Source of the DNA: Anaerolineales bacterium | GTDB lineage: Bacteria > Chloroflexota > Anaerolineae > Anaerolineales > Villigracilaceae | NCBI GenBank assembly: GCA_020634885.1 | Contig: JACKAW010000005.1 | Location: 273,611-337,610 of the forward strand | Length of the DNA stretch: 64,000 nucleotides | Direction of reading: 5' to 3' | Part shown: in pieces, positions 7,319-16,197 of the stretch | How the letters are laid out: the number at the start of each line of letters is the position of its first letter | How positions within the stretch are numbered: position 1 is the stretch's first letter | Program-made: the position numbers and the translations under genes | The notes under the pieces: generated by a model | What the model was told of the DNA's origin: nothing | Database searches by the model: none | The model's input: only the letters and a program-made list of their open reading frames with translations

Positions 7319-8326
7319 ATGCAAATGAAAAAGTGGCAATTTTGGTTTGGGGTGCTGATCAGCATTCTTTTTTTATGGCTCGCCCTGCGGGGTTTGAAGC
7401 TCGGCGATTTCTGGGGTGCGATGCAAAAGGCGAATTATGTCTGGCTCGTCCCTGCAATTTTGGTGTATTTTGTTGGGGTGTGGGTGCGGGCGTGGCGCTG
7501 GCATTATTTGCTGGGTCCGATCAAGAAAATTCCCACCAGCACCATGTTCCCGATTACGACGATTGGGTATATGGGCAATAACATCTACCCTGCCCGTGCA
7601 GGCGAAGTGTTACGCGCCGTCATTTTGAAACGTAAAGAAGGTGTGCCTGTCTCCGCATCTTTGGCGACTATCATCGTGGAGCGCATCTTCGATGGCGTGG
7701 TGATGCTGGCGTTCGTGTTTGTCAATTTGTCTGAGTTGGCAAAGCTCACAGGGGCATCTGGCTTTGTGGGGAACATCCAGCAAGTGGCGGTGATTGGAAC
7801 CGCGGTCTTCCTCGGCGCGTTGTTCGTTTTCTTGCTGGCTGCCATGTTCCCGCAAGTTTCTGCAAAGATCGGTATATGGATGATCGAACGCCTCACCCCG
7901 AAACGCCTGCATGAAAAACTCAGCGGGATCTTTCATAAGTTTCTAGACGGGCTTGCCTCGCTGCGTTCCCCGCTCAATGTGTTGATGGTCTTCTTCACCT
8001 CGGTCATCATCTGGTTGTTGGAGACCGCCAAATATTGGCTGGTGATGCACGCCTTTGATTTCAGCGTTTCTTTCTTTGCCCTGATGCTGATGAATGGCAT
8101 TGTCAACCTTGCTACGACCATTCCCTCGGCTCCCGGGTATATTGGCACCTTCGATGCCCCGGGCATTGCCGTGCTCACCGCCTACGGCGTGGACCAGGCA
8201 ACCGCGGCGGGATACACCCTCGTATTGCATGTTGCACTGTGGGTACCGATCACAGCCTTGGGAGCTTATTTCCTTGCGCGTGAAGGCATTAAGTGGAGCG
8301 ACTCGCTGCGAACCGAAGCGGAGTAA
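7319..8326 (+). CDS. Lysylphosphatidylglycerol synthase/UPF0104-type flippase-like membrane protein
   Basis: A 335-residue polytopic protein with about eight hydrophobic helices. It has the UPF0104/LPG_synthase_TM pattern: GxKLGDFWGAMQKANY then WVRAWRWHYLL, IGYMGNNIYPARAGEVLRAVIL, and a C-terminal SAPGYIGTFDAPGIAVLTAYG. Members include AglD-like and MprF flippase domains associated with lipid-linked sugar transfer or lipid translocation. The gene heads a plus-strand run with a response regulator, an FAD oxidoreductase and a phosphodiesterase. A TTG at 7301 is in frame but covers the -10 box; ATG 7319 or 7325 fits better. No aminoacyl-transfer domain is fused, so it is the membrane half only. 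Confidence 0.85.
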   Translation: MQMKKWQFWFGVLISILFLWLALRGLKLGDFWGAMQKANYVWLVPAILVYFVGVWVRAWRWHYLLGPIKKIPTSTMFPITTIGYMGNNIYPARAGEVLRAVILKRKEGVPVSASLATIIVERIFDGVVMLAFVFVNLSELAKLTGASGFVGNIQQVAVIGTAVFLGALFVFLLAAMFPQVSAKIGIWMIERLTPKRLHEKLSGIFHKFLDGLASLRSPLNVLMVFFTSVIIWLLETAKYWLVMHAFDFSVSFFALMLMNGIVNLATTIPSAPGYIGTFDAPGIAVLTAYGVDQATAAGYTLVLHVALWVPITALGAYFLAREGIKWSDSLRTEAE

Positions 8327-8379
8327 GGTTATACTTGCCCATATTCATGATGAATGACCTGAAGTGAGGCAGAAAACTC

Positions 8380-9003
8380 ATGCAGACCAAGCCCCCCAAA
8401 AGAAAAGTATTGATCGCTGATGATGCGCACGAAACCCGGCGCAGTACTCGTTTGATGCTGGCAACGGTCGAAGAAGTGGAAGTGGTTGCCATTGCCCTGG
8501 ATGGTACACAAGCTATTGAAATGGCAATGCAACACAAGCCAGATATTGTCATTCTCGACTTGAACATGCCGCGTGTGAATGGGATTGCCGCTTACAAAAA
8601 GATCGTGGAGCAAAAGCCAGATACAGCTTGCATCATCATTTCTGCCGAAAAAAGCCCCGAAGCGGTTCAAGCTGCAAAAGCGCTCGGTATCAATCACTAT
8701 TTGATCAAACCATTCACCACTGAAGAATTGGAAGCCGCCGTCATAGAATTAGTGCGTCATCTGGAGCAGCATCAATCCCAGTCAGTCTTTGCTCAGGATA
8801 ATAGCCAACTGCGCCGCGCGGCAGAAGAGGTCATTCACACGAAACGAACAGATGAAGAAGCCGTTCGTATTCTGGAAGAAGCGGCTGCCCTGCCCGATTG
8901 TGAAATAAGCTGGATGCAAACCCTCGCCATGATCTATGTGGTGCGTCAACGCTGGGGAAAACTAAAAGTTCTGACCGAAAAGTTGGAACAGCGAACGAAA
9001 TAA
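8380..9003 (+). CDS. Response regulator with uncharacterised C-terminal helical region
   Basis: Residues 1-125 form a receiver: IADDAHETRR acidic cluster, phospho-acceptor in IVILDLNMPRVNG, switch region IIISAEKSP and lysine in YLIKPFTTEEL. The remaining ~80 residues are helical and charged and contain no winged-helix, GGDEF, ANTAR or LytTR motif that I can see; LRRAAEEVIHTKRTDEEAVRILEEAA suggests a short repeat-like helical hairpin. It may act by binding a partner. It lies between the flippase-like gene and the FAD oxidoreductase, with only 15 nt to the latter, so the two are probably cotranscribed. No cognate kinase is close by. Confidence 0.85.
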   Translation: MQTKPPKRKVLIADDAHETRRSTRLMLATVEEVEVVAIALDGTQAIEMAMQHKPDIVILDLNMPRVNGIAAYKKIVEQKPDTACIIISAEKSPEAVQAAKALGINHYLIKPFTTEELEAAVIELVRHLEQHQSQSVFAQDNSQLRRAAEEVIHTKRTDEEAVRILEEAAALPDCEISWMQTLAMIYVVRQRWGKLKVLTEKLEQRTK

Positions 9004-9018
9004 TTACGGAGAAACCTT

Positions 9019-10293
9019 TTGAAGATTGCAATTCTTGGAGCAGGGTACGCAGGCATGTCTGCCGCGTGGGACCTGAAAAAAGCAGGACACGACGTCACCA
9101 TTTTTGAATCGGCAGATTATGCAGGCGGGCTGGCAAGCGGATTCAAGGAGCCGCATTGGAAGTGGTCGGTGGAGAAGTTCTATCACCACTGGTTCCAGTC
9201 AGATAGCGAAATGCTGGGCATCATCCGTGAGCTGGGTTTGGAGGATAAGGTCATCTTTCCGCGCCCGTTGACGGTGATGTTCTACAAAAACAAATGGTAT
9301 CCCTTTGACTCGATCCTCAACGCGCTTCGTTTTCCTGGACTTGGATTTGGTCTGAACAAAATTAGATTTGGCTTCGTCGGACTCTTTCTGCGTATCACCA
9401 AGAACTGGCAAGCGCTGGAGAAGGTGACTGCCCACGAGTGGATGTTGAAATACGCAGGCAAACAAGTCTACGAACAGATGTGGCAGCCGCTGCTGATCGG
9501 AAAGTTCGCCTCGTTCTATAAGGATGTCAACATGGCGTGGCTGTGGGCGCGGATGCACGCCCGCACGACTCGACTCGGCACCTTCGAGGGCGGCTTTCAG
9601 AATTTCGCCGATCTCTTTGCAGAGAAGCTGCGTGAAAAGGGAGTGGAGATTCGGCTTGGGGTGAGTATCAAGTCTATTAAGAAGAATCAAGCATCCACAG
9701 GTTTGAGCGTGGACAGTGAATCCTTCGACAAAGTCCTTGTGACCACATCTCCAAGTCTGATGGCGAAGTTATGCCCTGACTTGCCCGAATCCTATTTGAA
9801 GGGACTGCTCGAGTTGAAGTCGATGGGCGCGGTGGTGATGACGCTCTCGCTCAAGCATTCACTTTCCAGGGAAGGCTATTACTGGTTCAACGTGCCAAAA
9901 GAGGAGGGCTATCCCTTCCTTGCGTTGGTGGAGCATACTAATTTTGTGCCGAAGGAAAATTTTGGCGGCGACCATATTGTGTATGCCGGTGATTACCTTG
10001 AATTGGGTCATGAGTATTTCGAGATGACCGATGAACAACTGCTGGAGAAATTTATTCCGGCGTTCGAGAAATTCAACCCCGAATTCAAACGCGATTGGGT
10101 AAAGAAGATTTGGGTTCACAAAACCCATTACGCCCAACCTGTGCCGTTGGTTGGACATTCCAAAAATATCCCCGCCATTCAAACGCCCATTGATGGCTTG
10201 TACTTCGCTTCGATGAGCCAGGTCTACCCGTGGGATCGCGGTACGAACTTTGCCGTAGAGATCGGCAGAAAAGCCGCGAGGATGATGAAGTAA
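9019..10293 (+). CDS. FAD-dependent amine-oxidase/protoporphyrinogen-oxidase-like oxidoreductase
   Basis: The 424-residue protein begins with a Rossmann FAD-binding motif (AILGAGYAGMSAAWDLKKAG) followed by VTIFESADYAGGLASG, the GG doublet of the amine oxidase/HemY superfamily, and ends with the second FAD contact YPWDRGTNFAVEIGRKAA. The start is TTG at 9019, supported by GGAG 8-12 nt upstream and the absence of another start before the Rossmann strand. Close relatives in polysaccharide clusters are UDP-galactopyranose-mutase-like or desaturase-like flavoproteins of unknown substrate. A factor-independent terminator follows directly. Neighbours (flippase-like protein, GT genes) hint at envelope glycolipid work. 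Confidence 0.85.
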   Translation: MKIAILGAGYAGMSAAWDLKKAGHDVTIFESADYAGGLASGFKEPHWKWSVEKFYHHWFQSDSEMLGIIRELGLEDKVIFPRPLTVMFYKNKWYPFDSILNALRFPGLGFGLNKIRFGFVGLFLRITKNWQALEKVTAHEWMLKYAGKQVYEQMWQPLLIGKFASFYKDVNMAWLWARMHARTTRLGTFEGGFQNFADLFAEKLREKGVEIRLGVSIKSIKKNQASTGLSVDSESFDKVLVTTSPSLMAKLCPDLPESYLKGLLELKSMGAVVMTLSLKHSLSREGYYWFNVPKEEGYPFLALVEHTNFVPKENFGGDHIVYAGDYLELGHEYFEMTDEQLLEKFIPAFEKFNPEFKRDWVKKIWVHKTHYAQPVPLVGHSKNIPAIQTPIDGLYFASMSQVYPWDRGTNFAVEIGRKAARMMK

Positions 10294-10298
10294 ACTAC

Positions 10299-10331
10299 AA
10301 TCGGTATGAGAAAATCTCATACCGATTTTTT
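10299..10331 (+). terminator. Intrinsic terminator after the FAD oxidoreductase
   Basis: Perfect 13-nt arms (10299-10311 and 10315-10327) with a 3-nt loop and a run of six T residues. It lies 5 nt past the stop codon and shows that an upstream in-frame ATG at 10306 is not the start of the next gene. Confidence 0.85.
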
Positions 10332-10344
10332 GTCAGGAATTTTC

Positions 10345-11532
10345 ATGCACCCATCTTTTGTAAAACCTCGCTACGACTCTGGCGGATTCGCCGGAACGCC
10401 AACCCGAATTAAAGAAGCCTTCGCTTCCAAACAATATGATGCCGTTGTGCTCTTCTTCGTGGATGCCTTCGGCTGGCGTTTTTTTGAGAAATTTCAAGAC
10501 CATCCATTTTTGCAGCGTTTTGCAAAACAAGGCAGGGTCGAGAAACTTACCTCGCAGTTTCCATCCACTACGGCGGCGCATGTCACCACCATGCACACGG
10601 GGCTAAACGTTGGGCAGAGCGGAGTCCACGAATGGTATTACTACGAACCGCTTGTAGACCGTGTCATCGCGCCGTTGTTGTTTTCGTATGCCGCCGATGG
10701 AAAAGGGCGCGACTCGCTTGCGAACAAGATCAAGCCAGAAGCGCTCTACCCAAAAGGGATTCTCTATCCTTCGTTAAATGACATGGGCGTTGAATGCTTC
10801 AATTATGGCATTCGCGATTACACGCCTTCTGCCTATTCCAAAGTCGTGATGCAGGGGTCTGAAATTCTCTCCTTCAAAACTTTATCTGAGGCGCTGGTCA
10901 ACATCAGTCTGCGTTTGGACAAGCAAACCAAGCCCACTTACATCCATCTGTATTTCGACAAGATCGACTCCGTTGCACATGAATATGGTCCCAACGCACC
11001 GCAAACCGAAGCCGAGATCGAGACCTTTCTTTTGATGATGGAAAACTACTTCGACAGATTCTTCGGCGGCAAAAAGCGGATTCTCTTCCTCATGACCGCG
11101 GATCATGGCATGTGTGAAGTTGATCCACAGACCACGGTTTATCTCAACACTGACAGGGAGTTCGCAGGTGTCGAACGCTTCATCCGCAAGAACAAGCGAG
11201 ATCGTCTCGTTGTCCCTGCCGGTTCGGCGCGAGATATGTTCATGCACATCAAAAATGGGATGGTGGACGAAGCTCAAGGCTTTCTCTCAAAGCGTCTCGA
11301 AGGCAAGGCAGATGTGGTCACGACCGAAGCGTTGATTGCGGACGGGTACTTTGGACCCAACGTTTCGGAGCGTTTCCTCGAGAGGGTCGGGAATCTCGTC
11401 ATCCTGCCGTATCGCTATGAATCGGTGTGGTGGTATGAAAAAGACAGATTCGATATGAAGTTTTTCGGGCATCACGGCGGGTTAACCCCGCAAGAGATGG
11501 AAACCGTCTTGTATTCTTTGGAAGTTGGTTAA
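10345..11532 (+). CDS. Alkaline phosphatase superfamily phosphodiesterase/nucleotide pyrophosphatase
   Basis: The 395-residue protein has the alkaline-phosphatase-fold metal and nucleophile motifs: VVLFFVDAFGWRFF (first metal Asp), FPSTTAAHVTTMHTGL with the nucleophilic Thr, HLYFDKIDSVAHEYG (second metal site), and MTADHGMCEVDP (Asp-His). The type I phosphodiesterase/nucleotide pyrophosphatase family hydrolyses phosphodiester or pyrophosphate bonds. No signal peptide is visible, so it may act in the cytoplasm. ATG 10345 with AGGAA upstream is chosen; the earlier ATG at 10306 sits inside the preceding terminator. The gene ends at a bidirectional hairpin. Confidence 0.85.
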   Translation: MHPSFVKPRYDSGGFAGTPTRIKEAFASKQYDAVVLFFVDAFGWRFFEKFQDHPFLQRFAKQGRVEKLTSQFPSTTAAHVTTMHTGLNVGQSGVHEWYYYEPLVDRVIAPLLFSYAADGKGRDSLANKIKPEALYPKGILYPSLNDMGVECFNYGIRDYTPSAYSKVVMQGSEILSFKTLSEALVNISLRLDKQTKPTYIHLYFDKIDSVAHEYGPNAPQTEAEIETFLLMMENYFDRFFGGKKRILFLMTADHGMCEVDPQTTVYLNTDREFAGVERFIRKNKRDRLVVPAGSARDMFMHIKNGMVDEAQGFLSKRLEGKADVVTTEALIADGYFGPNVSERFLERVGNLVILPYRYESVWWYEKDRFDMKFFGHHGGLTPQEMETVLYSLEVG

Positions 11533-11539
11533 TAAAATA

Positions 11540-11568
11540 CGCAGGTCACGTTATGAACGTGACCTGCG
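11540..11568. terminator. Bidirectional terminator between convergent genes
   Basis: Perfect 13-nt arms (11540-11552, 11556-11568) with a 3-nt loop between the stops of the phosphodiesterase (11532) and the alpha/beta hydrolase (11581). The minus strand has the better T-rich tail (GTATTTTATT). Confidence 0.75.
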
Positions 11569-11580
11569 CTGATTGTGGGG

Positions 11581-12552
11581 TTATTTCAAGGCACTATCAA
11601 AAAAGCCGACGAGCCGCGACTCGTATTCATCTGTTAGTTTCCATGCTGCCTGAACATGGTCAATCCCTTCCGGCGTCCAGATTTCCACATTGTCCACGCC
11701 GAGGTCTTTTGCCAGAGCCTGCAATTGATAGGTATGTTGGACATTAATACGTTGGTCGCCCGTGCCATGCAAAATGAAGATCGGGCGTCCGTTCGCGTTG
11801 CGGATGGCATCTGACGGATTGATACCGATCAGGTTATCACCCACTGTGAGGCGCGCCGCCCATAAACTTCCGACATACAGGAAGGTGGGGTAATCATTAC
11901 GCGCCAACTCTTCGCGGATGATCTGCGGCAGGTTATCGAAAGGCGAATCCACGAACAGCGCCGCCACCTGAGGCTCTTCTGAAAATGCGATCATGGTAGT
12001 TGCCGCGCCAAGGGAATTGCCCAGTATGCCGATCTGTTCTGGTTTGTAGCCTTTTTCTTCTTGCAACCAGTCCCACGCCCCGAGCACGTCCAGGTACTCT
12101 TCGGTGCCAATGGCAGAGAAACCATCTTCAAAGTCCGATTCGCCTGCATCCCGCACGTCCATCATCAACACGTTATAGCCGTGGTTTACCAGCATCCCAG
12201 CCGGTGTGAGGATGGTGACGCTGTTTTTGCAGGAGCGAATTCCATGCACGAGAATGACCACCGGTGCGGAGGGATCTGTCTCTACATACCAACCAGCGAT
12301 CTCAAATTGCGGGTCGCGGCTTACAAAGCGGATACTCTCGTACTCTTCCATAAAATAAGGGGTCGGGTCAAAGCCATCCCAGCCTGCATTTTGAACGCCA
12401 AAATTATCAGGACGATTATTTGCAAGGTTTTCCAAACACGCATTGGAAACATCTGCCAATTGACGGTGGATGACCGTGCCAACGCCTATATAAGCCGCAA
12501 ACAAAAATATCGTGATACCAAGCCCCCACCAAAGAATTTTCTTTCCCTTCAT
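11581..12552 (-). CDS. Alpha/beta hydrolase with N-terminal membrane anchor
   Basis: 323 residues with one N-terminal transmembrane helix (ILWWGLGITIFLFAAYIGVG), so the catalytic domain is probably anchored outside the membrane. The hydrolase core shows the oxyanion strand VVILVHGIRSCKNS, nucleophile elbow GNSLG within GILGNSLGAATTM, catalytic Asp in HGTGDQRINV and His in GIDHVQAAW. This resembles BAAT/YqiK-like serine hydrolases annotated as dienelactone- or peptidase-like; substrate unknown. It lies 24 nt downstream of the DMT gene stop region on the same strand, so cotranscription is likely. Confidence 0.85.
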   Translation of the reverse strand: MKGKKILWWGLGITIFLFAAYIGVGTVIHRQLADVSNACLENLANNRPDNFGVQNAGWDGFDPTPYFMEEYESIRFVSRDPQFEIAGWYVETDPSAPVVILVHGIRSCKNSVTILTPAGMLVNHGYNVLMMDVRDAGESDFEDGFSAIGTEEYLDVLGAWDWLQEEKGYKPEQIGILGNSLGAATTMIAFSEEPQVAALFVDSPFDNLPQIIREELARNDYPTFLYVGSLWAARLTVGDNLIGINPSDAIRNANGRPIFILHGTGDQRINVQHTYQLQALAKDLGVDNVEIWTPEGIDHVQAAWKLTDEYESRLVGFFDSALK

Positions 12553-12576
12553 ATATTTCTCTCTCCTGTTATTTTT

Positions 12577-13011
12577 TTATTTTACCGTCAGCCACACGCC
12601 CAACATGACCACCCCGAACCCGATGATCCGTTGAAGGTCAATCGTCCTTGAGGTCATGCCAAGCAGACCAAAATGATCTAACAACGAGGCAACAAGAAGC
12701 TGCCCCGCCAGTAATGTAATCAACGCGCCTGCCGCACCGATGCGAGGAATCATATACCCCATCGCTGAGATGACGATCAATCCGAATGACCCGGCAACGA
12801 GCGCATACCACGGCACACTCTTCCACTCGCTGAGTCTTGAACCAACAAATAGCATGGGGATCAATGCCGCAATCGCGCCGCCAATGTGGATGATGAAAAC
12901 GCTTTCCAATGAGCCAAGCTTCTGCGTGATCATGCTCGAAAGCGGACCCTGTACCCCGATTGCCATTCCGCCTATAAGACCAATAAGGATGATAAAGAAA
13001 AGAGGATTCAT
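12577..13011 (-). CDS. DMT-superfamily small transporter (YdcZ/DUF606)
   Basis: A 144-residue protein with about five transmembrane helices matching the DUF606/YdcZ family: start MNPLFFIILIGLIGGMAIGVQ then GPLSSMITQKLGSLES, IHIGGAIAALIP, and a C-terminal half HFGLLGMTSRTIDLQRIIGFGVVMLGVWL. These half-size drug/metabolite transporters work as dimers, often as paired genes; only one copy is seen here. Substrate unknown. It precedes the alpha/beta hydrolase on the same strand by about 24 nt. Confidence 0.82.
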   Translation of the reverse strand: MNPLFFIILIGLIGGMAIGVQGPLSSMITQKLGSLESVFIIHIGGAIAALIPMLFVGSRLSEWKSVPWYALVAGSFGLIVISAMGYMIPRIGAAGALITLLAGQLLVASLLDHFGLLGMTSRTIDLQRIIGFGVVMLGVWLTVK

Positions 13012-13091
13012 GAGTTTCCTTTTATGGCAACTTTCAAGCTGCTAAAGTTTATATTGCTCACATCATACCCCACTAATTTAATAACTCGTTT

Positions 13092-14636
13092 TCAAGAAAG
13101 ATTTTCTACATTGCTTGCTGCAACTTGCCCTTTTCCCCTATGTTTTGCCTTGTAAAGAGCCGCATCTGCTTCCCCCAAAAGGACATCCAAGTCTTGCCCG
13201 GTTTTTAATTCTGAAACGCCCATACTAACATTCAGTTTATATACTTTGCCGTTGGGCGAAAAATATTCTTTTTCAATAGTCTTTTGGATGCGTTGTGCAA
13301 CCAAAAACGCATCTTGCTCATTCGTTTCTGGTAAAAGCAGCACAAATTCGTCGCCGCCATAACGTGCCAATTCGTCGCCCGGTCGTATCTGTTGTTTGCA
13401 AAGTTGTGTGATGCGAATCAGCGCTTCATCACCGTGCTTGTGTCCGGCTTGATCATTGATTATTTTAAAATCGTCCAGATCTATCATAACAACCGATAAT
13501 GGATTGTTCTTTCGCGATGCCCTTTTAATTTCCTCCTCTGCCCGTTCGATAAATGCTCTTCGGTTTAATATGCCTGTCAAAATATCAGTACGAGATACAA
13601 GCTTAACTTGTTCATAAAGATCAACTAATTCAGTAATTTCATTTATAGTGATCACGCGTCCGACAAGGTTAGTCTTGGCGTTTGTGATGGGAGATATTTT
13701 GATGTCATAATGCCTTTCAGTGCCACTGCCGTTGATAACAATTTTTGTGCTCATTTCTTTATTCGCTTGACAGTAAGGAGCAATTAAAGGTGATGTTTTT
13801 TCTATGGATGAGCCAATGTCAGAATGAGAAATTCCTGTAATTTGCTTTGCTGCTGAATTTGAATCAATGATTTTCCCTTGTTCGTCAAGAATGATCATTC
13901 CAACTTTCATGTTGGTAATGACCATGTCATTCACCCGTGGTATTAGGTTGAGAAACTGGGGAGAATAATTACCCGCGCTTACTACCAAGCCCACGAGGCT
14001 GAAGGTGATCGGAGTTAGGTTGAAATATGGAATAGGGGTAATACCAAATACATACAGGATATTTACCATTACAGGAAACACCAAAGACGCGAAAGTCATT
14101 AATCTTTGCTGGCGGTAAATTTTGCTGGATTTCATCCAGGAAGATGCAATGTAGTATGTTGATATGGCAATGGGGATATGGGTATATGGAACAAGGGCGA
14201 AGTAAAAAAACTTGCCGTAATTGTTATTTAAAACCGAGAAATTTTCTGCTACTTCCTCGAGAGAAGGCGATACCCGAAAATAATGATGATAAGGGTCCGT
14301 CCATATTCCAACGAGTAATAAAATTGCACCCGTCGCCAAAACTGGCAGACTCTGTAATGTCCATGACGGTTTATCTGTTTGATAATAGACCATAGCCAGC
14401 CATGCAATTGGTAATATGACAATGCTAATATATTGAACGTTTGCCCAGAATATCTTTTGTTCCAAGGTAGAAGCCAACACCTCGGCGGCAAACCCAGTAC
14501 TCCATATACTTGCACAAAACATGGTGATGGAAAATGTTTTGGCGGAAGGTGACTTGGAATATGCAAGTGCATTGAGACCCAGTATGAGTGTGATAACGCC
14601 GGATAGTCCAAGCAAAAAAATCATTATCGTCAACAT
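13092..14636 (-). CDS. Membrane diguanylate cyclase: 7TM N-terminus, PAS, GGDEF
   Basis: 514 residues. The first ~220 form seven hydrophobic helices like the histidine-kinase N-terminal 7TM module, then a PAS domain (MIILDEQGKIIDSNSAAKQITG), and a GGDEF domain with intact active site ARYGGDEFVLLLPETN. RPGD five residues before GGDEF is a complete RxxD inhibitory site, so product feedback is expected. The enzyme should make cyclic di-GMP from two GTP in response to a membrane or PAS signal. It is monocistronic; no EAL or HD-GYP partner is in the window. The 14637-14756 gap upstream is AT-rich without other features. Confidence 0.93.
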   Translation of the reverse strand: MLTIMIFLLGLSGVITLILGLNALAYSKSPSAKTFSITMFCASIWSTGFAAEVLASTLEQKIFWANVQYISIVILPIAWLAMVYYQTDKPSWTLQSLPVLATGAILLLVGIWTDPYHHYFRVSPSLEEVAENFSVLNNNYGKFFYFALVPYTHIPIAISTYYIASSWMKSSKIYRQQRLMTFASLVFPVMVNILYVFGITPIPYFNLTPITFSLVGLVVSAGNYSPQFLNLIPRVNDMVITNMKVGMIILDEQGKIIDSNSAAKQITGISHSDIGSSIEKTSPLIAPYCQANKEMSTKIVINGSGTERHYDIKISPITNAKTNLVGRVITINEITELVDLYEQVKLVSRTDILTGILNRRAFIERAEEEIKRASRKNNPLSVVMIDLDDFKIINDQAGHKHGDEALIRITQLCKQQIRPGDELARYGGDEFVLLLPETNEQDAFLVAQRIQKTIEKEYFSPNGKVYKLNVSMGVSELKTGQDLDVLLGEADAALYKAKHRGKGQVAASNVENLS

Positions 14637-14756
14637 ATTTTTTACCTGCCAATATAACCCTTGATGTTGATTTTAGTCACTCTCTTGGTTTAGTTCTATG
14701 TTCACAGGCTCCAATTTTCTAAAAATAAAGGTTCTCCCTTTAATATCTTATTTATT

Positions 14757-16106
14757 TTACTCTTCCACATACGGCACATAATCGGCGCGGGCAATGCCTT
14801 GTTTGATGGCTGTCTCTGCCACGGCGCGGGCAACTGCCTGGTGAACTTTCTTTTCAAGCGGGCTTGGCACCAACTCCCCAGCGGGGGTCATGTTTGAAAT
14901 GGTCTCTGCCGCCGCAACGAGCATCTCCTGGGTAATGCGCGGCGAGTTCGAATCCACAGCGCCGCGAAAGATTCCGGGGAAGCCCAATACATTGTTCACA
15001 GATTTGCCATCCGCCGCGAACGCTGCGCCGCGCTCCATTGCCAGCGCCGGGTCGATCTCTGAATTCGGGTTCGAGAGCGCGAGGATGATCTGCCCCTTGC
15101 GCACCATCTCTGGCTTGATGAGGTTTGGCGCGCCGGTGGTTGCCACCACAATATCGCAAGTTGCCATGATGTCCTTCAGATTGGATTTTATGCCGCCCAA
15201 ATTTTCAAAGCGACTCAACGCCTCTGGACTTAAATCTGCCCCGTGAACCGGATTCCCCGTCAGCCGCATCAACATCTGACCGATAGCCTGCCCAGCCGCC
15301 CCAAGCCCAATCTGCCCGATGACGGCTTTCTTCAAGTCTTTCTTTGCTTCTCGGGCGGCGGTTAGTAGTGCGGCAGTGGTTACCACCGCTGTGCCGTGCT
15401 GGTCATCATGCAAGACGGGAATATCGAGCATGGCTTGTAATCTTTCTTCAATTTCAAAACAACGCGGCGCAGAAATATCTTCCAGTTGAATGGCGGCAAA
15501 GGTCGGGGCAATGGCGGCAATGGTGTTGACGATCTCATCGGTATCTTTTGTATTTAATAAAATTGGAATACCCGAAAGCCCCACCAGAGATTCCATCAGC
15601 ATGGCTTTGCCTTCCATTACCGGCATACCTGCCACGGCGCCAATATCGCCCAAGCCCAGTACTGCCGTACCGTCTGTCACAATCGCCACCATGTGGCTGA
15701 TGCTCGTATACAGACGGGCTTGCGAAGGGTCTTTTGCAATTCGCATACAAACTTCTGCCACGCCCGGGGTGTACACCCGCCGCAGTGTGGTTAATGATTC
15801 AATTGGGTAGCGCGAGCGGATGGCGATCTTGCCTTTTTGGTGCAGTTCCAGCACTTCATCGCGTACTTCGATGATTTTTGTGCCTTCATTACTTTCCATT
15901 GCGGCGAGAACAGCAATGAGGACGGTTTCGTCCTCGACGGTGATGGTGATATCGCGTACAACATGTTGTGAGGTCTCGGTCAGCATGACCATGCTGCCGA
16001 TGTTGCCGCCTGATTCGGCGATGGCGGTTAGTAACTTGGCGAGCACCCCCTTTTTTTGTGAATTACGGACACGCACAATTCGCATGATCTTTTGTTCCCA
16101 AGCCAT
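14757..16106 (-). CDS. NAD(P)-dependent malic enzyme with N-terminal ACT domain
   Basis: 449 residues. Residues 1-85 are an ACT domain (VRVRNSQKKGVLAKLLTAIA...SGGNIGSMVML), the remainder a short bacterial malic enzyme: VYTPGVAEVC, TDGTAVLGLGDIGAVAG, MPVMEGKAML with the catalytic lysine, metal-binding EDISAP and DDQHGTAVV, and the NAD loop GQIGLGAAGQAIG. It decarboxylates malate to pyruvate with NAD(P)H formation; the ACT domain suggests allosteric amino-acid control. AAGGAG precedes the ATG. It may link to the class I fumarase at 60 kb in C4 metabolism, though they are far apart. Confidence 0.93.
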   Translation of the reverse strand: MAWEQKIMRIVRVRNSQKKGVLAKLLTAIAESGGNIGSMVMLTETSQHVVRDITITVEDETVLIAVLAAMESNEGTKIIEVRDEVLELHQKGKIAIRSRYPIESLTTLRRVYTPGVAEVCMRIAKDPSQARLYTSISHMVAIVTDGTAVLGLGDIGAVAGMPVMEGKAMLMESLVGLSGIPILLNTKDTDEIVNTIAAIAPTFAAIQLEDISAPRCFEIEERLQAMLDIPVLHDDQHGTAVVTTAALLTAAREAKKDLKKAVIGQIGLGAAGQAIGQMLMRLTGNPVHGADLSPEALSRFENLGGIKSNLKDIMATCDIVVATTGAPNLIKPEMVRKGQIILALSNPNSEIDPALAMERGAAFAADGKSVNNVLGFPGIFRGAVDSNSPRITQEMLVAAAETISNMTPAGELVPSPLEKKVHQAVARAVAETAIKQGIARADYVPYVEE

Positions 16107-16161
16107 GAGTTTCTCCTTTTGTTCCCTTTATTTTAAACCCCAATGCCAGGTTAATAATGTT

Positions 16162-16186
16162 CAGGCGGGGGCATTGCCCCCGCCTG
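16162..16186. terminator. GC-rich palindromic hairpin after the HAD gene
   Basis: CAGGCGGGGGC and its exact complement around a 3-nt core lie between the stop of the HAD gene (16198, minus) and the start of the malic enzyme gene. No long T tail follows, so termination is likely but not certain. Confidence 0.45.
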
Positions 16187-16197
16187 ATGCGTAGACG

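Noticed and set aside
10306..10344. Upstream start for the phosphodiesterase
   Set aside because: The ATG lies inside the stem of a perfect terminator; ATG 10345 has its own AGGAA.
11581..12552. Alpha/beta hydrolase as the missing OleB
   Set aside because: More than 20 kb from the Ole-like genes, carries an N-terminal membrane anchor and a different serine-hydrolase signature.
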